Assembly: GCA_034509925.1 (NCBI GenBank)
Contig: CM067537.1
Coordinates: 8,866,001-8,930,000 of the forward strand
Origin: Hirudinaria manillensis
Lineage: Eukaryota; Annelida; Clitellata; Hirudinida; Hirudinidae
Direction: 5' to 3'
DNA length: 64,000 bases
Made by a program: the position numbers and the translations under genes. This document shows positions 22,213 to 34,100 of the stretch, one piece after another. The notes below the pieces were generated by a model, which did no database searches, was not told where the DNA came from, and saw nothing but the letters and a program-made list of their open reading frames with translations. Position 1 is the first letter of the stretch. Each line of letters opens with the position of its first letter.

Positions 22213-25200
22213 TCATTTCCTGCTAGATCGTGTCATCCTGGAGGGCGTGGCCGACACCTTGGTGGATCTTTTTACGTCTGCTGCCGTGTGCTTTTTGTCC
22301 TGTTGCTGCCTGCCCAAAGTCGTCTTGTTATCTTCGTGCTTTTGAGGTTTCCCGGGGAGGTTCTTGACTGTGACAGTTTTGCTCGCCTTGTTGGATGTGC
22401 CTTTGGGACTGGATCTCTGGACAAGCAAACAAAATCCCATTAGCAATACATGTCCAATTTAATTCATGTACTGTTTGCCCTTGCTTGTTGCATTATCAAG
22501 GAGTTTGTTTAATTTGCATTAGCCAATGTTAGCCATTATTTGGTAATTATCTGTAGATACCTGGCTGGTCTCTTCATCTTTCTTAGTTTTGCCATCCTGT
22601 TGACCTGACCTGGTTTTAATCTGTTTCTGATTGGTCGAAGAGGTTGAACTTGCTGCCCTAGACGACAACCTTGCAGAACTTTTTTCGATTTTTTCGAACC
22701 TCCTCTCTGCCGCCTCAATTTTCCTCTGCTCCCGAGTCTGCAAGAAGACGACAGAAGAAATTTCTAAAAACTCTCCTCGTGTCGTTCAACAAACAACTTT
22801 CCATGCTTTCCGAGAAGAGTCGATGAAGGCGAAGATGATGGTGATGATGACGATTGCAATGTCGCTGATCGGAGATATGTTATAAAAAAAAGTGAAATTT
22901 CAGAGGTGTGAAGATGAAATTTAGGAGGCAGATGGTCCGACACATCCATCCATCCATTATGTATCCACTCATCCATCTCAAGCCTCTCTTCCCGACCAAA
23001 AACTGCGATCATTATCATCGACGGACAATCTGTATCGAAAACCAGTTAGACTCACGCTGACTTTCTTGTCTCCAGAGTCCTTGTTGTCATCAGAGCCGTC
23101 GCTACCAAAGAACGTCTGGATCTCTGCCAATAGCTTCGAGTTTTTTCTCTTCTCCTTTGGAGCAGGCTTGTCGCCACCGCCCTCTTCCTGTTGGTGTTCC
23201 TCGGTGACCATCTTGGCGTCCGCTACGTCTGCTCCGTTGCTGGACTGTTTGTCGGTCGCTTCCTGTCAAATTTATTTAAAATCTATATTTTATGGTGGAC
23301 TGAAGGAACTAATGAGCTAAGTGATGGATAAATGTTTTGCAATTTTAAAGAATTTAAATTCATTATTTTTCTATGACCTTAGCTTCGCTTTCAGTCCTCG
23401 AATCCTTTGCATGATGCGATTGCTGCTTCCTCTTGGAAAGCGGATCAGATTCGTTGGATTTCTCGGCCGACAAAGGCTGTTTTTCGTCGTAATCAACATC
23501 CTTGGACTTGCTCCTGTTGACATCTGCGGCAACTTCCGACTGGTCGTTTTTATCACCGGCGAGATGGAGAGCACCGACCGAAGACAATTTGTTGAGGAGA
23601 GCAATGTCATCGCTTACGTTGGCTCCCATGGGGGCCAGAGATGCCTAAAGGAAGTATGGTCAATTGATTAATCGACTCCAGTATTTCTTAATAGTTACCG
23701 TGGCAGGTCTCGGTTGGACTAACCTTCGACAGATTGGAATTCCTCGCCAGATGCGCTTGGAGCATCGATGCCAAGAAGGAGCCTTTCTCACTGCCGTTGT
23801 TAGTCGTGCTGCCTGCCTGAGAGCCCGCCCTACTCCTGGAGAGCTTCGGCGTCCTACCGGTCGTGTTGGCGCGACTTTCCTGCTCGGACAGCAGCTGGGC
23901 TTCTCCGTGATTCCGTCTTTTTGATGGGGACTGTTGCCCCAGCACTCCGGTAGAACATCTGTCGAGGACGGGATCAGGACCTTCATCATCGTCGTCATCA
24001 TCCTTCTCCTCGTCCTCTTCATCCGCTCCGTCCGCAAACTCGTCCAGCGCTCTCTTCTTGCTCTGCCTGGACGGAAACGAGACATTTTTAAAAGCACATT
24101 TCACAATATCAAGTCACTGTTCTCCTGTCAGCACACCTGTAAACTTTGTGATTCAATGGAGAAACCAACCTGATTGGTCTCTGCTGAGCAGAGGCGGAAG
24201 TGGGCGGAACCACAGTTGCCATGGCAGCAGTAGCAGTGGACGTGAGGATGGCCGCTGAAGACCGACCCCCTGCCATTCTCTTGAAGTGCTTGGCGACCAT
24301 GCAGTTGAACTTTCCGCAGGGACATTTCAGCTCGACGGTGCTGTCGACAGATGTTTAATGTCGATGAACCATCAGAAAATTATAAGGTAGCAGGATTCTC
24401 TCATTAAGCATCTACTTAAACATTAACTCTAAGCGAATCAATTAATGACGAGCATGGCTAATAAAGTGAAAGTTCAACTAGAAAATCTGAAAGACCTGCG
24501 CTGGTAATCAAAATAGAAAGGGATGGTTATCTCTTTTCCAGATGGAATGGTCTTCGTGGCACAGATGAAGAACCTCAGACCAGTCTTTTCCAGCAAGTGG
24601 ACCACCTACAGTAAAGGAGGAAGAAGTGCACGAATCAACCTGTTGGTAACATCGCAACCAATAATGTTAGTCGCAACGAACCTTGGCATTCGGAGTGCAG
24701 GATCTTCTGACAAACTTTGCCTCATTGTTGAAATCGTTGGAGTCCACGCATAGCTCAACGCCGTTGATTCCCATGTAGCAAACGGTGAACGGATACGACC
24801 TGGATATTAATGCAGAGGTAGAAGGCTGACTTATCTCAGTATCATTCAACTGACACAAATCCCCAAAACATTCAAAAGCTTTGAGGCACTTGATAATTGG
24901 ACGATGAATAGCAAATGATTGGCTGCCTCTGCAGATGTACAATTGCTTTCATATTCAGACTCCTAAGTCCAGAACCGGAGGCATGGTCAGTGCGCTTAAT
25001 GACCAATTCAAGCATTGAGGCTCAAGAACCTACTCCTAAAGTCTTGCTATCATTTTACTAGCAGAGCTCTACTACAGAAGGTCATTCATAAGTCAAAAGA
25101 AAAAAATGACAAAAGGCAACTCACAGGTCACTTTGATTCCTCTCGTACTCTCTCCTCATGACCGTCTTGCCCGTATATTCCGCAACGGTGTGGTTGGGCT

Positions 25201-28087
25201 TTATCATCTCTATAGCTTCCAGACCCTAGAAGGAAAATTGCAAGACGGTCGATAAATTTAAAGATGCAAACGATTCTTTAATTCATTTTATCGTGGACTG
25301 CATCCTGCCCACCTTGGAATTGTCTTCATAGCTGACAACCTTGAAGCACTTCCTGGAGAGCTGCTGGGTGATGGCTATGACGTTGCTGCTGTTACTAGCG
25401 CCCATGGTTTTCACCTGTGGACCAATCAAACTTCATTGATTAGCCACATTCAGAAAAGAGAGGACTACAAGCTATGAAGACAACCCTAGCAGTCTCAAAC
25501 CCATACAACCAGGGATTTTAAAGAAAATTGGTCGCTCGAATACCTTCATGACGAGTAGATTGAGGACTTCGCTGCTGTAGGTATTGGGCTGGATGGGGGC
25601 GGAGCCTCCGCCGGCACCGGTTCCGAATTGCCGGGCGTCTGCCTCCCTTTCTGCCGGGGAGTTTGCGTCCCAAGCGTCCGAGCTTTCGAAGCCCGTAAAA
25701 CTCTGAGGTCTCAGCCTTTTCTGATCCTTGTGGAGATGCGAGCAGAATGTGTATTGGCAGTCATTGGCAAATAGAATGTCATTGGCTAGCAGATTGTCAT
25801 TATTTTAAAGTGTCGCATGGTGGCTTTTATATTGCATGCGCCGGAGAGGATAAGAATGGTTATTCTGTGAGCAAATATCCATTTGTTCTTCAACAGAGTT
25901 TGCACCGATACTGACATTTAGATTTCATCAGAAATTGTCCTGTATCTAATGCCACGTTGTAACACTACAGTCTGACAATTGAAGGACCCACAAACTCGAA
26001 GTAGAAGAAAGAATGAATAACAATACCAGCTAGAGTAACACTCTCTGTCTGTCCCTAGCAATGCTAGATTGGCATGCACTTATTTCGAGTAACATTTTTA
26101 TGACATTTCAATTGATGGAAGATACATTTGTTTTTAATAAAAATAAATAAATGAATGAATGATAGTCCAAAAAAACAAAACGTTGACAACAACAACCTTG
26201 GAGGAGCCGTACATTCCGTCAGAGTGTTTCTTTCCCTCCATCTCGGAGCTCGTCCTCTTCCTCCTCTGCTGGGACTTCCTCTGACCTCCTCCCCCGGACT
26301 CTGACCTCTCCGTAGTCTTGCGCCTGCCCTGATCGCGTCTCCGACCTCCTCTCCTCTTCGGCCTCCTTTGGCTCTCCTCTTCCAGGCTGTCGTCTGCACT
26401 ACCGGACGAATCCTCTGAAGAAAGATAGGTAATGCTATTTCTAGATGTGGCGTCATTCCAATTTTTGACTCGATTTTAAATGCTTAATGAGGGAAATCTT
26501 CATTCGAAGTCAAATGAGGTGACCCGTGTATCTCCTTTTGTTCAAGTATGACAGACTCCAAAATGCTTTAAAAGAATAACCAACCCATTTCCAGTTCCTC
26601 CTTCTTTTTGGACTGGATTCTCACCGCTCTCCTCTTGTCGACAAGTCTCGGATAGCAGAGCTCGCACAGGTAGCTGTCCGGGATGTGTTTTCCGTCAACG
26701 CCCATGCACTCCACGTGCTGCCAGACACTGGAAGGGAATTAGTTGAAACAGTTAAAATGAGATCGTACAGCAATGTACAAGAATTGCCAAAGCATCTAAT
26801 TGGAACTTTTTGAAACCATTCCATTTCAGATCAAGATTTCCAAGATTCTACTAAACTCACTTAACGATTAATTATTTTCATTACCATATCTCTAATTCTG
26901 TGTTTGTTGCATTTATTAATAAATTTAGAATATAGCGACACGATACTCCAAAGGGAACACCAAATTCCACAGTGCATGCCACACTGGCAACAGTACGCGA
27001 CTCGCAAATCCGCACGAGGACACGAAAAGCACGAACCCGCATCTGTCGCAGCAGATCATGTATCCGTCGTCGTGCTGGAAGTCGCATATGCACCTGGTCA
27101 CGCTCCCCTCGTAAGGATCGACTTCCGTGTCTCCGCCGCCGTTGTTGCTGACGACCGTGTTCGTGCTGCTGCTGTTGTTGTGGCCGGAGTTCTTGGCCGA
27201 GCCGGAATTGCCGCCGGACCTCTTTCCGCTCGACAGAGCGGAGGGCATGCCCTGCGAACCTCCCCTGGTGCCGACCTCCTCGATGTCCACGAATGCTGCG
27301 AGAGGCTCCGTCAGGGGCAGGGGAGGGGTGTTGGGATGGCTATCAAACTGAGCCATTGGGAGGCCAGTAGCATAGCAATGGTCCTGAAGATGAAGTGTCA
27401 TGAGAGAATTAACAACAGAGTCTATGTGAGTGTTTTTTTTGCATGTGCTTTCAGGTTTTGCATGTGTTTTAACCTAAGCATAAGTGGGTGCAAAGATGAC
27501 GTTCAGGGAGTTTTGGATGATTTCGTAAAATTGATGTCAGCTGGTTTATCAATCATGGATTCTCTGAAGCAGATGCAACAAATGCAAATACATTTTGCAA
27601 ATAAATGTCAAAATATCTGCCATGAAATGGAGTTTTTTTTCTTGTAAATACAATGTACATACATAGATCCCAACAGTAATGATAAGAATGTTAGATTGCA
27701 TCACAACATTTAGTTAACTATACACTTAACTCAGTCAACACCCTATTCTGCAACCATGTGATACAAATAATTCTAACCAAGTATGGCATGCCATATTTCT
27801 TAAATGCTCCATAATAAGTGGCCTCCAGATCGGCATTTTCAGTGGCATCATACCTGGACGCACAAAACGGCGATATTAGATATTGCAACCATATCAGATG
27901 TTTGCATGTAATCAAAACATAAGTCATCTGGTATCATTTTTGATCAATTTATCGAAAACGAAACGACAATGGTGCGATTCTTGAGCCTGACTTGATTGAA
28001 CAGATACGAAACAACACTGAACACTGAGAAACACTCACGAAATCTCAGGATTGCAATACGAATTCATACTGAAGCTGCCCTCGGACC
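22213..28087 (-). CDS. KMT2E/SETD5-like PHD and SET domain chromatin protein (5' end missing)
   Basis: Sixteen minus-strand exons join in phase: 28087-28039, 27853-27778, 27383-27037, 26727-26585, 26414-26197, 25726-25544, 25414-25313, 25225-25125, 24799-24682, 24605-24496, 24340-24170, 24066-23724, 23644-23378, 23262-23056, 22737-22561, 22416-22213 (TGA). Landmarks in order are MPYLDHCYA, the PHD finger ([20 protein letters not shown], then [10 protein letters not shown] and YLCELCYPR), a basic Arg-rich stretch, and the SET domain. The SET domain spans [20 protein letters not shown] through [27 protein letters not shown] and [11 protein letters not shown], followed by [12 protein letters not shown]. 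All match KMT2E (MLL5) and SETD5. In place of the catalytic NHSC of active SET enzymes this protein has RRSC, as in MLL5, so it is probably a chromatin reader or scaffold rather than a methyltransferase. An acidic region and the family motif [19 protein letters not shown] follow. The first coding exon was not found. It is head to head with SMG7. Confidence 0.93.
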
Positions 28088-29638
28088 CTAGAAAATATAA
28101 ACACCTGGATTTTAGCCTTGAAACGTCCCAACAGACCTCTAACCGCGTTATTATACACAAAATATGTATATCGTTTGCTCCACTTGGTATTTAGAAATGC
28201 AATGTATCAAATCCTATCGAAAAAAGGCGGGGTGGGAGCTACCAGAGATTCAAAATTGCAGACGTTTGCATACCTAAAAGTCGATAAAACCAAAACCTTC
28301 GACGATAAATCGCAAAGATTTATCTTAAAGTTCTTCAAAAATAGACAAAATATTCCAGTGCAAGCAAAATATAACGTCCAAAATTTCAAAAATCTGAAGT
28401 TCAAATTTATCCAATATGGCGGAGGCGATGCAAAACAATGAATCGAAATAACCGAAGTAAAAAGAAGCCTTATTTGGAACAATTAAACATTTATTTACCT
28501 TCATTTGTGATGTTATTTAAATTTCCTGTTGTTGCGCATATTAATAAATGATTTTGAGATTCTACCAAATAATAAGGAAGTCAATCAACTCAGGCAGATT
28601 TTATTTAAACACTTCTAAAAGTTTCTATAAAACAAATATACATCTCTGAAACATTTGAAAGTACCGATTTTGTTTGATCAACAAAGCTAGTGACAGATTT
28701 TAATTAATTTGCCATTATTGACAAACATTCTTCAAGGACGCAAGTCATATATATGAAATATTTCATCAGAATAATGCTTTCTAATAGAAAAAATGGCTTC
28801 TAATTGTATTTCAAAAGTTCGTAATCTTTACGAAGTGAGGCTTGCGGAAATTACAATGTTTTCGAAAGATGTTCAAATGATATCCTGGACAATAATACGA
28901 CAAATTAATGTGCACGCAGTGTTTTATTCGCTTTATAAATTCATACTGATCATGATGCACTTTAAAAGCGGTTAACTCAAAATTTTCATTTTTCTAAACG
29001 TCCTTATAGCTGGAAATGAAATAGGCCTAGCATAAAAAACCGATAAAATACTTTCCGAAAAAACGATTCTGATACATAAAACGATGCATAAGAAAAGATT
29101 TCACAAATTTAGTGTGATTCCTTAAATAGATCTGAATGAAAGAGCATACATGTTTTTTAAAGGTTTTTACTGTGGTTTAACATCATCTGGCATCAGTGAC
29201 AGTTTTTGTTTGTTAATTGGTATACAATAATAGTCCAAGGTCGACTTTAAGAGATTTGACTGTTCCTTTTATGAAATAGAATTTATTTAAAATTAGCTGG
29301 TAAAAAGCGAACAAAATAATTCGCAGAATTGTTTTAACGTTTTGATATGTGAATCTCATTTTAAATATAATTTCTACAACCTGAAAACCAAATTTTATAC
29401 GCAAAGTTTTCATGCATTTTATTTAAAAGCGTAACAAAAAAAATTATGAATTAAAAGTTCTTCAATAAATTTCATCATGTCACTGTTTCTAACAACATAA
29501 CACAAAAACACGAAAGTAAAAACGAGCACGGCGATGCTCCATCGTGCCTTTCAGTTCCACCGCCGAGACTAAGGATTAAAAATAGGAAATATTGAATAAT
29601 AGGACCCAATATATCATAAGTAGTGAATTTAACTAAGC
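28088..29638. other. Head-to-head spacer, likely shared promoter region and missing 5' exons
   Basis: An AT-rich interval between the divergent SET-domain gene and SMG7. The first coding exon and 5' UTR of the SET gene must lie here, since its first recognised exon begins in phase 2, but I could not identify an exon by homology. No simple-repeat array is present, in contrast to most other spacers in the window. Confidence 0.45.
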
Positions 29639-31082
29639 ATGACGTCTCCGCTCAATCTTTGGAGGTACGTTTAACAATTCGCTTTGGGGTGTTGGCGATG
29701 ATTTACTTACGAATTATCAAACTTTTGTTTACAGACGGGCAGAACAACTGAAACTCGCATCAATAGGTAATGCTGATACTGTCGGCTTATCATGTTGATA
29801 TATAAAGTTTCATAAAATCATTTTAATTTTGTCAATACGTATTTTAAAGATACTACGAAGAGCTCCAATGAATTATGGATAAATAGACAATCTCTTCAAG
29901 ATATATACCAAAACCTACTGATAGCTGATTTGGAATTCTCATTAGATAAAAAAGTTGAACAAGATCTGTAAGTTGAGAAATAACATGTTGCTTTGTTACA
30001 TTTTGAACATGTGACATTATATAAAGCATAAAAAATAAATACATCACATTTTGTCAGTTGAAATTCTGTTACTTTTATATATTTTTATACTTTTATGTAG
30101 AACTGATTTCTAATTATCTGTTTAGATGGAACTTTGCCTTCAAGAAACAGATTACCACCCTGCAAAGCCAGTGCAAGGACAAGCAGGTGTGCATAAACTT
30201 CATCAAATAGATTCAGAAATAAATTATTTAGAGCTTTAATTTATTAATGTTGCTTAAATAGAGCTTAATGTTGTCTCTCATTTACTTGTTAATTTATTCT
30301 AATTTATTCATGGTAATGAATCTTTATTGGTAGTTATTTGCCATGGGTTTAATTAAATTATTAATTAATTAATTAATTAAAAATTAATAATTTTGATTTA
30401 TCAGAATCAGAAAAGAGGGGAGATACAAGCAGGTCTCAACTTATTCCTTGACGCTGCCAGTGGTTTCTATGTTCAGGTTGTCAGTGATCTTGATCACATG
30501 AATATTCATTATTATTATTATTATTACTGCTATTATTATTATTATTATTATTATTTATTACCATATTTATTGTCATTGTTAATGTTAGCGATTATTAATT
30601 TATTAATGGTTACTGACATGTCTTATGTTCTTATAGGAATATGTTAATTATTGAAACAATTTAATGTAATAATATTAATATATTAAATATAATATTAATA
30701 ATATTAAAATATTTGCAAATATAATGATCATAATCCGATCAATTTGTGTCCACAGCTTCTCCAGGAAGTGTGCAGCTCGTTCACGCTTGACTTGCCTTTT
30801 CGGAGGAGGAACAAAAAGATTGGAATTTTCAAAGGTAGGTGATAAAAATATAATTAATATATCATATATATTATTTATATAAATATAAATTATTATATTA
30901 TATAATAATATAACATGACCTAACGATAATTTATGGTGGTTGAGTAGCCTGAGGCCTTTATAATATAGAGGTTATAACCATTCTATATTATTATTATTAA
31001 TTATTACTATTATTGTTGTTGTTGTTATTATTATTATTATCATTGTTGTTGTTGTTGTTATTATTATTATTATTACTACTAC

Positions 31083-31137
<55 letters not shown>

Positions 31138-34100
31138 TAACGCACAGATATATAGATGGATAGAATTAACAGTTAAATATTTACTGACATCATTTATTGC
31201 TTCCGTACATCTGATCGTCCTATAAAAGACATTGAATCATATCTTCACATCTTTCTACATAATCAAATCATGCCCCCAAACATCTCCCCCAGAATACCAT
31301 CCTGCCGTGCAGAGGACGAAGGTGCCCAGCAAGAGCTCCTGTCTCTACCTGTGCCAGGACTGCCTCGTCCACCTTGGTGACATAGGTAATGATAATAATG
31401 ATGATGGTGGTGATGTTGATATTTAATTAATAATTTAGTTATATATTTATTTTCTATTGGAAATTATGATAGTAATTTTGTTCTACTCTAGCCAGATACA
31501 AACAGTGCAATGATCAGGCTCAGACATTTTACAAGCACGCAGCCCAACTGGTGCCCATGAATGGTCAGCCCTACAACCAGTTGGCCATACTCGAAGTGCA
31601 AAAGGGTAACAAGCTGTCCACCATCTTCTACCATACCCGGAGCCTCGCGGTTCAACACCCGTTTCCGGTCGCGGAGATCAATTGCAACAAGTTCTTCGCG
31701 AGGATTTCCAAGGACGGGTAGGTGGACATTGACCTCGTTGTTGTTGTTGTTGTTGCTTCGGATAATTGTTTAGCAAATGTTAATTAGTCGTGGAGTAGAA
31801 TTAATATTCAGAAGATGCTATAATTGTCTGTCTGTCTTCTGACTGGAAATTGGATTCTCGTTGTTTGTAGCTCGTAGTTTGCTACATTACTTGCTTTAGA
31901 CCTCAATGCAAAATGGCAGTTGTGAGGCTTGGCATGCAATACAACAAGAAATAGAAACGTGTTTTAGATTCTTTGCCCAGATGAGTCATGGAATTAAGTT
32001 GTTATATAATAAAATAACATTACGTTTTAGACAGGACAGCAGGCACAAGATTGTAACTAACGAATGGCTCTCCATGTTCCTCCAATTCTTGGCCAGTGTG
32101 CATCTCGAATTAGGTTCGGTACTCGTTCGATATTCCAGATTCCGATTGGTCGGGCATTAACGAATAAGAAATAATATTTAAACCTTGCGAAGCATTTTTG
32201 GTCTTCCGATTTGTCATTCTGCTAGTTCCAGACATTGACCAGTAATGTTATTCAAAAATTTAATTTTAAACATTGTAATAGGCAATTATAATAAACAAAT
32301 TTAATAAGTATAATAAACAAAAACATAATAATTTTGCAATTTTTGATTGATTTAACTTTCCACCCGTTGTGTCGACAGATCCCATGAAGTCCCGGATCAG
32401 ACTCGACAGGATACTGCTGTCCTTCAAGCCAAACCTTAGCTCTCCTGGGTTCAACACCCAGCAGCTCCTACAAATGGTCACAATACTTTTTTATGAGTAC
32501 CACTCCATTGCTGAGAAACAGCTCAAGAATTCAGGAAAGGGTTGGACTATTTATTGGAATTATGTGTGGAATCTAATAACAACAATAATAATAATAATAA
32601 CAATAATAATAATAATAATAACAATAATAATAATAAATATTTAACAGTAATTATTGATAATAATTAATAATACATTTATTTATAATACATTAATACGAAA
32701 GATATGTTTATGTAGTAAAGGTTCACAGTTTGTTTATGCAGTAATTGTATCTTTGTTACATTATCTGAGTTTTGTGTTGACTTCCATTATCATCTTTTTC
32801 TATATTTATTTATTTATTTTTATATTTATTTATTTATTTATTTTTATATTTATTTATTTATTTTTTTAACCTACACCAAGGTCACTCCTACCTCAAACCC
32901 AAGGAACTCCACTCCATGTCTTCCAGAAAGGAGGACGGGGACAAGCGCTTTCCGCCCGTCGCCGAGGAAGACGAAGACGAGGAGGAGGAGGAGGACGAGT
33001 TCGCAGAGAACGACGGAAAGAACGGCAAAAGGGGCATCTTGCCGGGCGTTCGACTCAACGAGAAGGAGTTGGAAGAGGTTTATAAGAAGAGAATCAACAT
33101 GGTACTGGAGCTGGCAGGTTGGTGATGATGACGATGATGATGATGATGATAATAACGATAATGATGATTATGATGGTGATGGCCATTGGTCATTTGATCT
33201 GTGGTTTTCAATTAGTGTTGTTAAAAGGTTTTAGATTTTTTCTAATAAACGACTAATCGTTCATTTATTTTTCATCTTTATACATACTTTGCTGCATAAG
33301 TATTGGCTTCATTTATAAATTTATAATTTAATAATAGTTCATTTAACGTCTCTTAGGATCAATGATGGAAAGCATCTTCATGGCAGCCAATGAAAAAGAG
33401 GGAGAACTCAGGGATCTCCTCCTCCCGGTCATAAAGATGATGCTTGATTGGCTAATTTCGAATGATGACGTCGTAAGTCACCCCGTCATCCTCAAATCAG
33501 GGTTGGTTTCTGAAATGCGATTGATCATCATCACCATCATCGTCGTCATCTTCATCATCATCATTATCATCATCATCATCATCATGTTATCTCTTTCCCT
33601 GAGAATTTTCAACCATTTCCTGTCTTTAAAGATATGAAAATCACCTTTCATGCTATTGGTTGATATTTTTAGACTCTGGACAATGCTTTGCCTATTGGCC
33701 AATAGCCTCATTAATGAACTCATTCACCTGCAAGTCAACAAGAGCGTCTTAGAATCTCACAAAGGTCAGTCGGTGCTTCGTCATCCGAGCTTCCAGCATT
33801 TTGATGCATTTTATATTAATAAATTTATATTAATAAATTTAAAATTTAAGTTTTAAGATGATTTTCTCAAAATTTATCAAAGTCCAGGCCATGAACAGCT
33901 TTTAAAATTAAAAATTAATTAATTATTTATTATCTCTTTTTAAAGGCATGCCACTGCCTGAAGATAGGGAGTTGCAGTGCTTTCTGCCATTGAAGAAAGC
34001 TCACTGGTATGTTTTTATTCACCCACGATGAGGATGATGATGATGACGACGATGATGTCCTTGTTACATTATACTTGTTCTTGCACTTTGTATAACATAT

